The notes under the pieces were generated by a model, which was not told the origin of the DNA, did no database searches, and saw only the letters and a program-made list of their open reading frames with translations. A DNA stretch of 64,000 bases from Thalassotalea eurytherma. GTDB lineage: Bacteria > Pseudomonadota > Gammaproteobacteria > Enterobacterales > Alteromonadaceae. Numbering within the stretch: position 1 is the stretch's first letter; each line of letters begins with the position of its first letter. This document shows, piece after piece, positions 45,044-55,652 of this stretch. The stretch lies in contig NZ_BSSU01000005.1 of NCBI RefSeq assembly GCF_030161415.1, positions 186,001 to 250,000 on the forward strand. Direction: 5' to 3'. The translations under genes were made by a program, and so were the position numbers.

Positions 45044-46699
45044 TTATAAACCTAACACTTGTTTACCTTGTTTAAAGGTAATATCAACAGGTATGTTAGC
45101 TGATTCTAAACGGTCTAAATCTGCGGCTAAGTCTGCTTTAATCATGCCCGACTCTTCAACAAGTTTAGCAACACCGGCATAATCTCCGTTACCTTGTAAC
45201 GTTAAAATTAATTCTGATAAGGAATCAACTGCTTGTGTCATTTTTTCCATGTTAACACTGTATAGGCCATCTTCGCTGCGTGAAAACGCGCCGTGCTCTT
45301 GGAAGTAATTGAAACGAACCATGTTAGCTTTGCCATGCGCGGAGCTTGCACCAAAACGTACAGAGCGGAAAATGCCCGCCATAAACGTTGTATAGTAGTC
45401 TTCAAGTTCACCTTCATCGATTACACCTTTAGCAAGCAACTGGCGAACCATGTAAAGGCCTAAAATATCGGCTTTACCTTCTTCTAACGCTGATGCGTGT
45501 TCTTTTAATGCTTGGCGAACAGTGCCATTATCATTAATGGTGTTTTTAATACCTAACCCGTGTGCAACTTCGTGGAACATTGTGTTAGCAAAGAATGCCG
45601 TAAACGTAACATTCTCACGTTGTTCAGGCGTAATTAGCGTTGCCGCTATAGGTTGCATGATGGTATCAAACTTCGCTTGCATTGCATTTTTTAACTGTAA
45701 ACGGCGAGTACCTTTTGCTAATTGTACTTCTTCGTCATTAGGCAAATTAATCGCGATAGTTTTGCCACCAGCATTTGAATGGCCTGCGTAATAAATTACG
45801 TCGTAAGCATTTAAATCAGCATCAGATCCTGGCACTTCAGCTTTATACTTTTTATTCACAGGTAAGCCGCGTTGTAGTTCAGGTAAGAAAGCAGCATATT
45901 TGGCGAGTTTTTCACTCCAAGCCATGTCTTTAATTAAAACATATGACTCAAAGCCTGCACGGTAGCCGTATAACTGATCTTCATAAGTCTCGATAGGACC
46001 AATGACAACATCAATCATATTGTTTTTCATATCCATCCATGCAAAATCAGACGCTTGATATTGATCAGAACGCAAGGCTTCTGCACGCATGTTTAGATAG
46101 TTGGCAAATTCTTTATCTTCAGCGTAACCCGATGCTTTTTCTAGAATCGCTGCTGCGCGATTCATTTCATCACTAAACGCTTCAGAGTATGCAACTGTTG
46201 TTAACTGGCCTTCATGATCGCGACGAACTAAAGAGTAAAGCCCCTCTTTATCAGCAAAGTCTGCATTTTCAAATTCGGCTTTACTCATATCGTGAGGATA
46301 AAACTCAGCACCGGCAGTTTTTTCATCAAAACCTTTTAAGAACGGTTTGTCGCCATTTAAACGATCCCATGGACCATAATTAATCGCGGCGAACTCACGT
46401 AACTTTTCATCTTTAATTCCCGCTAAAAAGCTGTCTTTGTCTTGACCAAATGCTTGTTGCCAGAATAAATCATCCATGATGTCAGACGCTTCGATAAGTA
46501 AACCGATTAAGGCTTTTTGATTCTCTGTCAGGTGAGAAAGATCAGCTGAAAGCGTTACTGGTTCGTAAATATTTAATCGATTTTGATATTCTGGAACGAT
46601 TTGATATTCAGCTTGCTTAGCTGCTTGGTCTACTTGACCGCAACCTGTTAAAGCTGTGCCTGCTAAAATTAGCATGGCGGCAATTTTATTTAATTTCAT
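45044..46699 (-). CDS. M49-like (dipeptidyl-peptidase III type) zinc peptidase lipoprotein
   Basis: A 551-aa lipoprotein (lipobox LTGC, Cys20) anchored in the envelope. The zinc motif is HEVAH (H376, E377, H380), and EEGKAD (406-411) lies 30 residues later. The M49 family has HExxGH plus EExR/KA(E/D), so the second motif fits while the first is a five-residue version. Such pentapeptide motifs are known in some bacterial DPP III enzymes (Caldithrix). It should remove dipeptides from short oligopeptides, or be a related hydrolase. It is preceded by rpsT on the same strand, but a terminator separates them. Confidence 0.75.
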   Translation of the reverse strand: MKLNKIAAMLILAGTALTGCGQVDQAAKQAEYQIVPEYQNRLNIYEPVTLSADLSHLTENQKALIGLLIEASDIMDDLFWQQAFGQDKDSFLAGIKDEKLREFAAINYGPWDRLNGDKPFLKGFDEKTAGAEFYPHDMSKAEFENADFADKEGLYSLVRRDHEGQLTTVAYSEAFSDEMNRAAAILEKASGYAEDKEFANYLNMRAEALRSDQYQASDFAWMDMKNNMIDVVIGPIETYEDQLYGYRAGFESYVLIKDMAWSEKLAKYAAFLPELQRGLPVNKKYKAEVPGSDADLNAYDVIYYAGHSNAGGKTIAINLPNDEEVQLAKGTRRLQLKNAMQAKFDTIMQPIAATLITPEQRENVTFTAFFANTMFHEVAHGLGIKNTINDNGTVRQALKEHASALEEGKADILGLYMVRQLLAKGVIDEGELEDYYTTFMAGIFRSVRFGASSAHGKANMVRFNYFQEHGAFSRSEDGLYSVNMEKMTQAVDSLSELILTLQGNGDYAGVAKLVEESGMIKADLAADLDRLESANIPVDITFKQGKQVLGL

Positions 46700-46795
46700 A
46701 GATTTTTTCCGAAAAGGTTAACCGCTAGAGACTAGAAAATTATGACAATAAGTTCAAGGGTGACGCGCGAGATAGTAACACTTTTAAACAGATAT

Positions 46796-46822
46796 AAAAA
46801 AACCGGCATCAGCCGGTTTTTT
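46796..46822 (-). terminator. Rho-independent terminator of rpsT
   Basis: AAAAAACCGGC (46797-46807) and GCCGGTTTTTT (46812-46822) form an 11-bp stem with loop ATCA, 20 bp beyond the rpsT stop. Confidence 0.92.
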
Positions 46823-46842
46823 AAATTTTATAAAAACAAAGA

Positions 46843-47103
46843 TTAAAGTGCTTTGATAGCAGCGTTTAAGCGGCTCTTGCTACGTGAAGCTTTGTTTTTG
46901 TGAATAAGACCTTTAGTTGCGTAACGATCTAAGATCGGTGTAGCAGCAGCAAATTCTTTTGTTGCAAGTTCTTTGTCACCGGCTTCAATTGCAGCGATTA
47001 CTTTTTTAACTAAAGTGCGCATCATTGAACGACGGCTTGCATTGTGTTGACGGCGCTTTTCAGATTGTACCGCGCGCTTCTTAGCTTGCTTTGAGTTAGC
47101 CAA
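46843..47103 (-). CDS. rpsT: 30S ribosomal protein S20
   Basis: An 86-aa basic helical protein beginning [30 protein letters not shown] and ending [16 protein letters not shown], diagnostic of bS20, which binds 16S rRNA early in 30S assembly. It is a single-gene unit with its own promoter and terminator. AGGAG precedes the ATG. It is divergent from murJ. Confidence 0.98.
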   Translation of the reverse strand: MANSKQAKKRAVQSEKRRQHNASRRSMMRTLVKKVIAAIEAGDKELATKEFAAATPILDRYATKGLIHKNKASRSKSRLNAAIKAL

Positions 47104-47223
47104 GGTGAACTCCTAAAATAATAAAAATATAGCCTAAATTTAAGGCGACGAAATATGCCTGTTTTTGTGGCGAATGTCAAATTTTTTTATGATTGATTTA
47201 TCGCCTGAATCACCTAGCGCAGT

Positions 47224-47251
47224 ATTATATAGTCTTGGCGCAATCAAGCAA
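47224..47251 (-). promoter_or_regulatory. Sigma70 promoter of rpsT
   Basis: On the minus strand TTGCTT (47246-47251) and TATAAT (47224-47229) are spaced by 16 bp, and the discriminator ACTGCGC is moderately GC-rich. The distance to the rpsT start is about 120 bp. Confidence 0.55.
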
Positions 47252-47341
47252 TAAGTTTTCTGTTGTTTCTGGCAAGTTTTTACAGGCATAATAAATCTTT
47301 TTTCCGTGTTGCTTCATCATTTCTTCTAAAAGGATTTATTT

Positions 47342-48943
47342 TTGAGTAAAAAATTAATCAAATCAGGTGTTATTGTTAGCTTTATGACCTTGATTTCTCG
47401 CGTCTTAGGATTGGTGCGAGATAGTGTAATTGCTTACATTATGGGGGCGAGTGCTGCAGCGGATGTTTTTTTATTCGCCAATAAGATCCCAAACTTTTTA
47501 AGACGCCTTTTTGCTGAGGGTGCGTTTGCTCAAGCGTTTGTTCCTGTGCTCAGTGAATTTGAAGCTCTGGATGAAAAAGAAGAGCGTGATAAATATCATA
47601 CGAAAAAACTTATTGCTCAAGTATCAGGAACATTAGGCACTATTGTTACCGTGGTGACATTGACTGGTGTTATTGCTTCGCCAATTATCGTCGCTATTTT
47701 TGGTTTTGGCTGGTTTTTAGATTGGTTGAACGGTGGCCCTCATGCCGACAAGTTTGAACTCGCCAATACGCTGTTAAAAATTACCTTTCCTTATTTGTGG
47801 TTCGTTAGTTTTGTTGCCTTGTCTGGAGCAGTACTCAACACGTTAGGTAAGTTCGGTGCATCTGCTTTTACGCCTGTTCTACTTAATGTTGCCGTCATCA
47901 GCTGTGCGATATTTTTGTCTCCTTACTTTGAAGAGCCAGCATACGCGTTAGCGTGGGGGGTATTTCTAGGAGGCGTTTTACAGTTAGCTTTTCAAATTCC
48001 ATTTTTATACCGCGCTGGTGTACTGGTTAAACCCAAATGGGCATGGAACGAGCCTGGCGTGATTAAAATACGCAAGTTAATTGTTCCTGCACTATTTGGT
48101 GTATCAGTGACGCAAATCAACTTGTTGTTAGATACAGTAATCGCGAGCTTTTTGGTTACAGGCTCGATAAGTTGGCTTTACTATGCTGATCGTTTATTGG
48201 AATTTCCTCTCGGTTTATTTGGCATTGGTATAGCAACAGTTATTTTGCCTAGCTTGTCTGGGCTAGCGGCACGTAACAATGAGCAAGAGTTCTCAGCAAC
48301 GTTAGATTGGGGCCTTCGTGTTATTTGCCTATTTGGCTTACCCGCTATGGCTGGCCTAATGGTGCTTGCTCAGCCTGTTATTATGGTGCTTTTTCTACGT
48401 GGTGAATTTAGTGAATTTGATGTTATACAGGTGTCTATGGCGCTGTTTGCTTACTTATCAGGTTTGTTGAGTTTTATGTTCATTAAAATTCTCGCACCAG
48501 GATATTACTCTCGCCAAGATACAAAAACACCTGTGAAAATTGGTGTTATAGCCATGGTTGCTAATATGCTATTTAACCTGATATTAGCGCCTGTTTATGG
48601 TTACGTTGGTTTAGCGTTAGCGACGACTTTATCTGCCACGCTTAATGCTTATTTGTTGTATCGAGGATTAAAAATACAAGGTGTTTACCAATTAAGTAGC
48701 ACCTCAAAAAAAATCATGGGCAAAATGATCTTAAGTGCACTTCTTATGGCTGGATTGGTGTATTGGCTCTCACCAGCTTTTGATACCTGGTTAACCTATG
48801 ACTTTATTGAGCGAATAGGCTTGCTGTCGCTATATATTGGTGTTGGTATAGTTTGCTATTTTATTATGGTTGCCATGCTCGGCATTCGTATTCACCACTT
48901 CAAAGTAAGACAACAAAAAGCCATTATCGATAAAAACATCTAA
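47342..48943 (+). CDS. murJ: Lipid II flippase MurJ
   Basis: A 533-aa membrane protein of the MOP superfamily with about 14 transmembrane helices. It flips lipid II across the inner membrane. SFMTLISRVLGLVRDSVIAYIMGASAAADVFLFANKIPNFLRRLFAEGAFAQAFVPVLSE is the family's conserved N-terminal block with the essential Arg residues. It must start at TTG 47342: AAAGGA lies 7 bp upstream and the sequence aligns from there, with no earlier ATG. ribF follows after 164 bp; in many gammaproteobacteria murJ and ribF are neighbours. Confidence 0.95.
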   Translation: MSKKLIKSGVIVSFMTLISRVLGLVRDSVIAYIMGASAAADVFLFANKIPNFLRRLFAEGAFAQAFVPVLSEFEALDEKEERDKYHTKKLIAQVSGTLGTIVTVVTLTGVIASPIIVAIFGFGWFLDWLNGGPHADKFELANTLLKITFPYLWFVSFVALSGAVLNTLGKFGASAFTPVLLNVAVISCAIFLSPYFEEPAYALAWGVFLGGVLQLAFQIPFLYRAGVLVKPKWAWNEPGVIKIRKLIVPALFGVSVTQINLLLDTVIASFLVTGSISWLYYADRLLEFPLGLFGIGIATVILPSLSGLAARNNEQEFSATLDWGLRVICLFGLPAMAGLMVLAQPVIMVLFLRGEFSEFDVIQVSMALFAYLSGLLSFMFIKILAPGYYSRQDTKTPVKIGVIAMVANMLFNLILAPVYGYVGLALATTLSATLNAYLLYRGLKIQGVYQLSSTSKKIMGKMILSALLMAGLVYWLSPAFDTWLTYDFIERIGLLSLYIGVGIVCYFIMVAMLGIRIHHFKVRQQKAIIDKNI

Positions 48944-49107
48944 TTAATTAAAATAAATACGCTGATTTTACTTGCAGATGCTGATTCTTGTATACGAGTG
49001 ATATATAATTCGTCAGTTTTTATGTGTAAGCTTGCTTGTTTCATGCAAGTCGTGATTTTTAGCGAAGGGTAGCGCAGATATTCTGCCGGTTAAGGTTTTT
49101 TAAATAA

Positions 49108-50040
49108 ATGCAATTAATTAGAGGTATTAATAATATACAGCCAGAAGATCACGGGTGTGTATTAACCATCGGTAATTTTGATGGTGTGCATTTAGGCCAT
49201 CAACGCGTCATTAATGCATTGATAGAAAAAGCTAACGCTCACAATGCTGTTCCTACGGTCATGGTTTTTGAACCACAGCCACAAGAATTATTCGGCGGCG
49301 ATAAAGCACCTGCGCGACTAACAAGACTTAGAGACAAGTATCATTTGTTAGCAAAGCTTGGTGTTGAACGTTTGATGTGTGTGAACTTCAACCAATCGTT
49401 TGCTAGTATGACTGCGCCTGTATTTATTGAAGAGTTATTGGTAAAACAGCTCGGTGTAAAACATCTGATTATTGGTGACGACTTTAGGTTTGGCCAGCAT
49501 AGACAGGGCGATTTTAGGATGCTTAAAGCATACGGTGAACGTCTTGGTTTTACCGTAACTGATACCGCTAGCTTTAAATTAGAAGATTGCCGAATTAGCT
49601 CGACAGAAATTAGAAAAGCGTTAGAACAAGATCATTTATCTGAAGCTGCACGCATGTTGGGGCGTGATTATGCGATATCAGGTAAAGTGTTTCACGGCGA
49701 TAAGAACGGCCGTAAATTTGGTTTTCCAACCGCAAATGTCTTACTTAAACGCAGAGTGTCTCCCGTTTCCGGGGTATATGCGGTAAAAGTTAAGCATGAT
49801 GAAAAAGAATATTTTGGTGTTGCCAATATTGGTTGTCGACCAACCTTAGCAGGCGTAAGACAACAGCTAGAAGTACATATATTTGACTTCAATGCTGATC
49901 TTTACGGGCAGCACATCGAGGTAGCGATGTTGAAAAAACTGCGTTCAGAGCGCAAGTTTGATTCCGTTACCGCATTAACCGAACAAATTAAAATTGATAG
50001 TGATCAAGCGAGAGCATTTGTCGCCTCTCTTGTGCAATAA
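49108..50040 (+). CDS. ribF: Bifunctional riboflavin kinase/FAD synthetase
   Basis: A 310-aa enzyme that makes FMN and FAD. The N-terminal nucleotidyltransferase domain has TIGNFDGVHLGHQRVI and LIIGDDFRFGQHRQGD with ISSTEIRKAL. The C-terminal flavokinase domain has GKVFHGDKNGRKFGFPTANV and GVANIGCRPT. No FMN riboswitch was seen in the 164 bp upstream; there is only a short CTTGC/GCAAG hairpin near 49030-49048. ileS starts 18 bp after the stop. Confidence 0.96.
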   Translation: MQLIRGINNIQPEDHGCVLTIGNFDGVHLGHQRVINALIEKANAHNAVPTVMVFEPQPQELFGGDKAPARLTRLRDKYHLLAKLGVERLMCVNFNQSFASMTAPVFIEELLVKQLGVKHLIIGDDFRFGQHRQGDFRMLKAYGERLGFTVTDTASFKLEDCRISSTEIRKALEQDHLSEAARMLGRDYAISGKVFHGDKNGRKFGFPTANVLLKRRVSPVSGVYAVKVKHDEKEYFGVANIGCRPTLAGVRQQLEVHIFDFNADLYGQHIEVAMLKKLRSERKFDSVTALTEQIKIDSDQARAFVASLVQ

Positions 50041-50058
50041 CAACGGATATATACGTAA

Positions 50059-52896
50059 ATGACTGATTATAAATATACGCTTAATTTGCCTGATACTCCA
50101 TTCCCAATGAAGGGGAACATGGCAAATCGTGAACCTAACATGCTTAAAGATTGGAACGAAAAAGGTCTTTACAGCAAAATTCGAGCGGCGAAAAAAGGTA
50201 AGAAATCATTCATTTTGCATGATGGCCCTCCGTATGCGAACGGTAATATCCATTTAGGTCACTCAGTAAATAAAATTTTAAAAGACGTTATCGTTAAAGC
50301 GAAAACACTTTCGGATTTTGACTCGCCATATGTGCCAGGTTGGGACTGTCACGGTTTACCAATCGAGTTAATGGTTGAAAAGAAAGTAGGTAAACCAGGT
50401 CATAAAGTGTCAGCGGCAGTATTTCGTGAAAAATGTCGTGAATACGCTATCAAGCAAGTTAATGGACAACGAGAAGACTTTAAGCGTTTAGGTGTTTTTG
50501 GTGATTGGGAAAACCCATACCTAACAATGAACTTTGAAACGGAAGCAAACATTATCCGTTCTTTGGGTAAAATCGCTGAAAATGGCCATTTACAACAAGG
50601 CTTCAAACCTGTGCATTGGTGTACTGATTGTGGTAGTGCGTTGGCGGAAGCTGAAGTTGAATACAAAGATAAAGTATCACCAGCGATTGATGTCAAGTTT
50701 AACGCTGTTGATGAAGCGGTTGCTGAAAAGTTCTCTATTGCTGAAGGTCACCCAGGCGAAGGTCAAATTGGTATTGTTATTTGGACAACCACACCTTGGA
50801 CATTACCAGCTAACCGCGCCGTTTCTGTTCACCCAGACGTAGAGTATTCTTTAGTTCAATATGAAGACGAACAAGGCAAAGGACGTTTAATCTTAGCAAC
50901 AGATCTTGTTAAAGATTGTATGGACCGTTTTGGCCTGAACAAATACCACGCGTTAGGTTTTGCTAAAGGTAGCGACTTAGACAAGGTTGAACTTCACCAC
51001 CCATTTAATGATATTACTGTTCCTGTCATTTGTGGTGATCACGTAACAACTGATTCTGGTACTGGTTGTGTGCATACCGCAGGTGGTCACGGTGTTGACG
51101 ACTTTAGCGTGAGTAAGAAGTACGACTTAGAAATTTACAATCCTGTTGGCGCCAACGGTGTTTTCTTAGAAGGCACGCCTTTTGTTGAAGGCCAACATGT
51201 TTTCAAAGCAAACGACGGTATCGTTGAACTATTAAAAGAGCACGGTGCATTATTACATCACCATGCTTATGAGCACTCATACCCACATTGCTGGCGCCAC
51301 AAAACACCAATTATCTTCCGTGCTACACCACAGTGGTTTATTAGCATGGATAAAAACAATTTACGTCAAGATTCATTAGAAGAAATCAAGAAAACACAAT
51401 GGATCCCTGATTGGGGTGAGTCTCGTATCGAATCAATGGTAGAAGGGCGCCCTGACTGGTGTATCTCTCGTCAGCGTACATGGGGTGTACCAATTGCCTT
51501 ATTTATTGATAAAGATACCGGTGCACTTCACCCACGCAGTGTTGAGCTTATTGAAGAAGTTGCACAACGTGTTGAAAAAGAAGGTATTCAAGCTTGGTTC
51601 GATTTAGAGCCTCAAGAATTAATCGGTGATGATGCCGAACAGTACGTTAAAGTACCAGATACCTTAGACGTATGGTTTGATTCAGGCACAACGCACTATT
51701 CCGTTGTCGATGCTCGCGAAGAGTTTGATGCTCGCGCTGATTTATACCTCGAAGGTTCAGATCAACACCGTGGTTGGTTTATGTCATCAATGATGACTTC
51801 TGTAGCTATGAATGGTACAGCACCATATAGCCAAGTGTTAACTCATGGTTTTACGGTTGACGAAAAAGGTCACAAGATGTCTAAGTCTTTAGGCAATGTG
51901 ATCACGCCAGATGAGATTACTAAGCAATACGGTGCTGATATTCTTCGTTTATGGACTGCGTCAGTAAACTACACGCAAGAAATTACCGTATCAAAAGAAA
52001 TCTTTAAACGCCAAGCAGATGCATATCGTCGTATCCGTAATACGTCTCGTTTCTTATTAGCCAACATTAACGGTTTTGAACCTAAAACCGATTCAGTTGC
52101 CTTTGACGACATGGTTGCGCTAGATCGTTGGGTTGTTGGTCAAGCGGCTCAATTACAAGAAGATATTGTTAATGCTTATGATGAATACGAGTTCCATTTA
52201 GTTGTTCATAAATTAATGAACTTCTGTACGAATGAGTTAGGTGGCTTCTATTTAGATATCATTAAAGATAGACAGTACACGGCTAAAGATACCTCAGTTG
52301 CTCGTCGCTCTTGTCAAACAGCAATGTATTTAATTGCCGAAGCAATGACCCGTTGGATGGCACCAATTTTATCTTTCACAGCACAAGAAATTTGGACTGC
52401 GCTGCCAGCGCCGGTTGAAGGCTCTAGAGATGAGTTTGTTTTCACTAATGTTTGGTTTGACGGCTTAACTGCTATGCCAGCAGACGCTGAACTAAATAAT
52501 GAATACTGGGAACAGTTACTAAAAGTGCGTGCTGAAGTGAACAAAGTGTTAGAGCAAGCACGTAAAGAAAAGACAGTTGGTAAAGCATTAGAGGCAAGCG
52601 TTACGTTATACGCAAGTGACGAATTAACAGCGCAACTAGCAAAACTAGGTGATGAATTGCGATTTGTACTTATTACCTCTGGTGCGAATGTTGTCGCGAT
52701 AGCTGATAAACCAAGTGATGCATTAGAAACTGAAGTTGAAGGCTTATGGTTAACGGTTGCATCGGCAACGGGTACTAAGTGTGATCGTTGTTGGCATGTA
52801 ACTGATGATGTGGGCAGCCATGCTGAACACCCTTCATTATGTGGTCGTTGTGTGACAAACGTTGACGGTGAAGGTGAAGTGCGTCAATTCGCATAA
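50059..52896 (+). CDS. ileS: Isoleucyl-tRNA synthetase
   Basis: A 945-aa class I aminoacyl-tRNA synthetase. The HIGH motif reads HLGH in [16 protein letters not shown], the KMSKS motif is in [12 protein letters not shown], and the editing CP1 domain contains [14 protein letters not shown]. The C-terminal zinc finger has CDRCWHV and CGRC. The length is usual. It is in operon order ribF-ileS-lspA-fkpB-ispH, which is widely conserved. It must also charge the lysidine tRNA at 33944-34020. Confidence 0.98.
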   Translation: MTDYKYTLNLPDTPFPMKGNMANREPNMLKDWNEKGLYSKIRAAKKGKKSFILHDGPPYANGNIHLGHSVNKILKDVIVKAKTLSDFDSPYVPGWDCHGLPIELMVEKKVGKPGHKVSAAVFREKCREYAIKQVNGQREDFKRLGVFGDWENPYLTMNFETEANIIRSLGKIAENGHLQQGFKPVHWCTDCGSALAEAEVEYKDKVSPAIDVKFNAVDEAVAEKFSIAEGHPGEGQIGIVIWTTTPWTLPANRAVSVHPDVEYSLVQYEDEQGKGRLILATDLVKDCMDRFGLNKYHALGFAKGSDLDKVELHHPFNDITVPVICGDHVTTDSGTGCVHTAGGHGVDDFSVSKKYDLEIYNPVGANGVFLEGTPFVEGQHVFKANDGIVELLKEHGALLHHHAYEHSYPHCWRHKTPIIFRATPQWFISMDKNNLRQDSLEEIKKTQWIPDWGESRIESMVEGRPDWCISRQRTWGVPIALFIDKDTGALHPRSVELIEEVAQRVEKEGIQAWFDLEPQELIGDDAEQYVKVPDTLDVWFDSGTTHYSVVDAREEFDARADLYLEGSDQHRGWFMSSMMTSVAMNGTAPYSQVLTHGFTVDEKGHKMSKSLGNVITPDEITKQYGADILRLWTASVNYTQEITVSKEIFKRQADAYRRIRNTSRFLLANINGFEPKTDSVAFDDMVALDRWVVGQAAQLQEDIVNAYDEYEFHLVVHKLMNFCTNELGGFYLDIIKDRQYTAKDTSVARRSCQTAMYLIAEAMTRWMAPILSFTAQEIWTALPAPVEGSRDEFVFTNVWFDGLTAMPADAELNNEYWEQLLKVRAEVNKVLEQARKEKTVGKALEASVTLYASDELTAQLAKLGDELRFVLITSGANVVAIADKPSDALETEVEGLWLTVASATGTKCDRCWHVTDDVGSHAEHPSLCGRCVTNVDGEGEVRQFA

Positions 52897-52903
52897 GATC
52901 ATC

Positions 52904-53404
52904 ATGATGAACAATACAAGTAGTTTAAAGTGGCTTTGGTTAACACTTATCTTTTTAGTTGTTGACCAAGCAACGAAACATTATGTCGCAAGTAATATGG
53001 ACCTATATCAATCAATAGAGATATTGCCATTTTTCCATATTACTTATGTACACAATCTTGGCGCAGCATTTAGCTTTTTAGCGGATCAATCAGGTTGGCA
53101 ACGTTGGTTTTTTGCAACAATTGCTACGGTTGCAAGTATTGTCTTTACTTATTGGCTTTATAAAACACCGGCCAATAACAAGCAATTATGTGCAGCGTTT
53201 GCATTACTGTTAAGTGGTGCTCTTGGCAATTTAATTGACCGTGTGCTTCTAGGATATGTAATTGATTTCCTAGATTTTACGATAGTTAATTACCGTTGGC
53301 CTGCTTTCAATATCGCAGATAGCGTTATATTTATTGGCGCTGCTTTAATGATAATTGATTCATTTAAGAAAGAAGAGCCAGCTAAAACACCAAGCAATAG
53401 TTAA
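52904..53404 (+). CDS. lspA: Lipoprotein signal peptidase
   Basis: A 166-aa inner membrane aspartyl protease with four transmembrane helices. It cuts the signal peptide from prolipoproteins, such as those of NlpD and the GH13 protein in this window. LVVDQATKHYV, HNLGAAFSFLAD, GALGNLIDRVLLGYVIDFLDF and FNIADSVIFIGA contain the two catalytic Asp residues. ATG 52904 or 52907 follow the ileS stop by 7-10 bp; the Shine-Dalgarno is weak, and coupling to ileS is likely. Confidence 0.95.
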   Translation: MMNNTSSLKWLWLTLIFLVVDQATKHYVASNMDLYQSIEILPFFHITYVHNLGAAFSFLADQSGWQRWFFATIATVASIVFTYWLYKTPANNKQLCAAFALLLSGALGNLIDRVLLGYVIDFLDFTIVNYRWPAFNIADSVIFIGAALMIIDSFKKEEPAKTPSNS

Positions 53405-53420
53405 TTCACGAGAGTTATTA

Positions 53421-53855
53421 ATGAGTAAACAAATTACCGCAGAATCAACCATCGTAGCTCATATCACAATGAAGCTTTCAGATGGTTCAGCGGCTGATAG
53501 TACCAAGGTAAATAATAAGCCTGCAAAAATTATTATGGGCGATGGTTCAATATCACCTGCTTTTGAAGCGCAATTAATGGGCTTAAATGCTGGTGATAGT
53601 GCTGAGTTCACGTTAGTAGCAAAAGATGCATTCGGTGATGTTAATCCTGATAATATTTATCATATGGACAGAACTAAATTTTCCGGTGATGCGCCTGCTG
53701 AAATAGGCAATATTATTACTTTTGAACAACCAGGCGGTGTTGAATTACCAGGTATGATCACTGAAGTTTCAGGTGCATCTGTTACGGTAGATTTTAATCA
53801 TCCGCTCGCAGGACAAGATGTTACTTTTGTCATTGATATCGTAGACGTAGAATAA
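53421..53855 (+). CDS. fkpB: FKBP-type peptidyl-prolyl isomerase (SlyD/FkpB-like)
   Basis: A 144-aa FKBP protein. [52 protein letters not shown] and [20 protein letters not shown] give the FKBP fold with the inserted flap domain (residues about 70-120). It helps proline isomerisation in folding in the cytoplasm. ATG 53421 with GAGAG upstream is chosen over the longer frame that overlaps lspA. It is next to ispH as in E. coli. Confidence 0.92.
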   Translation: MSKQITAESTIVAHITMKLSDGSAADSTKVNNKPAKIIMGDGSISPAFEAQLMGLNAGDSAEFTLVAKDAFGDVNPDNIYHMDRTKFSGDAPAEIGNIITFEQPGGVELPGMITEVSGASVTVDFNHPLAGQDVTFVIDIVDVE

Positions 53856-53875
53856 ACCAAGGTATTTGGAACAAG

Positions 53876-54805
53876 ATGGAAATTATTTTAGCTAACCCAC
53901 GAGGCTTTTGTGCCGGAGTTGACCGCGCGATTAGTATCGTTGATCGCGCACTAGACCTATTTGACGCACCAATTTACGTACGACATGAAGTTGTACACAA
54001 TAAGTTTGTTGTGAATGGTTTGAAAGACCGCGGTGCAGTTTTTGTTGATGAGTTAGAAGAAATCCCTGATAACAATACCGTTATCTTTAGTGCTCATGGC
54101 GTTTCTAAAGCAGTTAGACTAGAAGCAAAAAACAGAGGCTTAAAAGTTTTTGATGCAACGTGCCCACTTGTGACTAAAGTGCATATGGAAGTCTCTCGTG
54201 CAAGTCGTAAAGGTGTTGAGTGTGTGTTGATTGGTCATGCTGGTCACCCTGAAGTTGAAGGAACCATGGGGCAATATGAAAGTGAAGATGGTGGCATATA
54301 TTTGGTTGAGTCACCTGCTGATGTTGAAAAACTCGCTGTGAAAAACCCAGATGAACTTTACTTTTGTAGTCAAACAACCCTATCGGTAGATGATACCTCA
54401 GACGTTATTGATGCGCTTGTTGCAAAATATCCTAAGATTGAAGGACCTCGTAAGGACGATATTTGTTACGCAACACAAAATCGTCAAGACGCTGTTCGTG
54501 CAATCGCAAGCCAAGTCGATTTATTGTTGGTCGTTGGTGCCAAAAATAGTTCTAATTCCAATCGCTTACGTGAACTTGCTGAGAAAATGGGGACCACAGC
54601 TTACCTAATTGATACTGCTGATAACATTGAACTGGATTGGCTTGTCGATGTAACTAAAGTTGGTGTTACTGCCGGCGCATCTGCACCAGATGTTCTCGTA
54701 AAACAAGTTATCGAAAAACTTAAAGAACACGGCGGCAAGGAAGTTATAGAGCACCCAGGTCGTGAAGAAAATATAGTATTTGCAGTACCTGCTGAATTGC
54801 GATAA
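53876..54805 (+). CDS. ispH: 4-hydroxy-3-methylbut-2-enyl diphosphate reductase
   Basis: A 309-aa iron-sulfur enzyme, the last step of the MEP pathway, making IPP and DMAPP. The first cluster ligand is Cys12 in [39 protein letters not shown]-type sequence ([13 protein letters not shown]) and [15 protein letters not shown] with another ligand follow, and [13 protein letters not shown] and [15 protein letters not shown] bind the substrate. It ends the ribF-ileS-lspA-fkpB-ispH operon. Confidence 0.97.
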   Translation: MEIILANPRGFCAGVDRAISIVDRALDLFDAPIYVRHEVVHNKFVVNGLKDRGAVFVDELEEIPDNNTVIFSAHGVSKAVRLEAKNRGLKVFDATCPLVTKVHMEVSRASRKGVECVLIGHAGHPEVEGTMGQYESEDGGIYLVESPADVEKLAVKNPDELYFCSQTTLSVDDTSDVIDALVAKYPKIEGPRKDDICYATQNRQDAVRAIASQVDLLLVVGAKNSSNSNRLRELAEKMGTTAYLIDTADNIELDWLVDVTKVGVTAGASAPDVLVKQVIEKLKEHGGKEVIEHPGREENIVFAVPAELR

Positions 54806-54812
54806 TCTCATT

Positions 54813-54851
54813 GGTGGAATTTTGTACAGGAGTTTGTACTGATATTCCACC
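54813..54851 (+). terminator. Imperfect hairpin after ispH
   Basis: GGTGGAAT (54813-54820) and ATTCCACC (54844-54851) form an 8-bp stem, and an inner GTAC/GTAC pairing is possible. There is no T-tract, so it may be a stabiliser or weak terminator. The remaining space to pilV (55096) holds only short frames without support. Confidence 0.45.
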
Positions 54852-55095
54852 GCCTTTGTTGCGGTTGAAGATTATAGTGCTCATGTAAGAGCTTATATGC
54901 AAAGGATAATGTGGGGGTAAATGATGTTCACCTATGTGATTTTTTCCGCCGTTCGAATAAAAAGTGTACTTTTCTCGGCACACATTAAGTTTTCAGGTTC
55001 ATACTTGTTAACGCTTTTCTCTTGTCTTTCTTTTTCTAAAACCTTTATTCCAAGTTCTCATTCTACAAATATAAATCTGCAGGTAGGTTGTATTT

Positions 55096-55644
55096 ATGCG
55101 TAATCAACGCGGTATCACCTTTATTGAGGTGCTTGTTTCACTGGTGATTCTTTCCACTGGTATTATTGGTGCGGTAGCGATGCAAGCCTCAGCTAAAAAA
55201 GGTAGTTTTGACGCGATGCAACGTTCAATGGCTAGTGCACTAGCGCAAGATATTATAGAACGCATGCGTGCAAATGATTCAGACCCCGTTAACCTCGAAA
55301 ACTATCAAGGTGTTTATGGCGAAGGCAACATCGGCGCACCTGACAATCGCTGTGATGATCCTGATGTGCCATGTAATGCACAACAAATGATTGCTAATGA
55401 TCTTTATGAATGGGAACAAAAGTTACTTGGTGCCAATGTTAAGCAGGGCAGTTCATCAAGAGGTGGACTTGTTGCAGCAAGAGGTTGCATTGATCATAAC
55501 AATCAATCTGTTACTGTCGTGGTTAGTTGGCAAGGTCGAATAAAAACAAAAGACTCAGTTGATTCAAACGATACTCTTGCGTTTAGTTGTGGCAGTGCGT
55601 CGGATAAACGTCGCCTTGTGCAAATTGATGCATTCATTTTTTAG
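55096..55644 (+). CDS. pilV: Type IV pilus minor pilin PilV
   Basis: A 182-aa type IV prepilin. The leader MRNQRG is cut before ITFIEVLVSLVILSTGIIGAVAMQA, with Glu5 of the mature protein present. The following SAKKGSFDAMQRSMASALAQDIIERMRAN is typical of PilV. It is the first gene of the minor pilin operon downstream of ispH. PilV, PilW, PilX and PilE prime pilus assembly with PilY1. Confidence 0.9.
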   Translation: MRNQRGITFIEVLVSLVILSTGIIGAVAMQASAKKGSFDAMQRSMASALAQDIIERMRANDSDPVNLENYQGVYGEGNIGAPDNRCDDPDVPCNAQQMIANDLYEWEQKLLGANVKQGSSSRGGLVAARGCIDHNNQSVTVVVSWQGRIKTKDSVDSNDTLAFSCGSASDKRRLVQIDAFIF

Positions 55645-55652
55645 AGGTGGCA

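Noticed and set aside
48944-49107. FMN riboswitch before ribF
   Set aside because: No conserved FMN-aptamer blocks were seen; there is only a short CTTGC/GCAAG hairpin.
54921-55103. 60-codon frame with a GGGGGT-type upstream sequence, overlapping pilV
   Set aside because: No recognisable family, low-complexity hydrophobic/Ser content, and it overlaps the pilV start. Leader sequence is the simpler reading.
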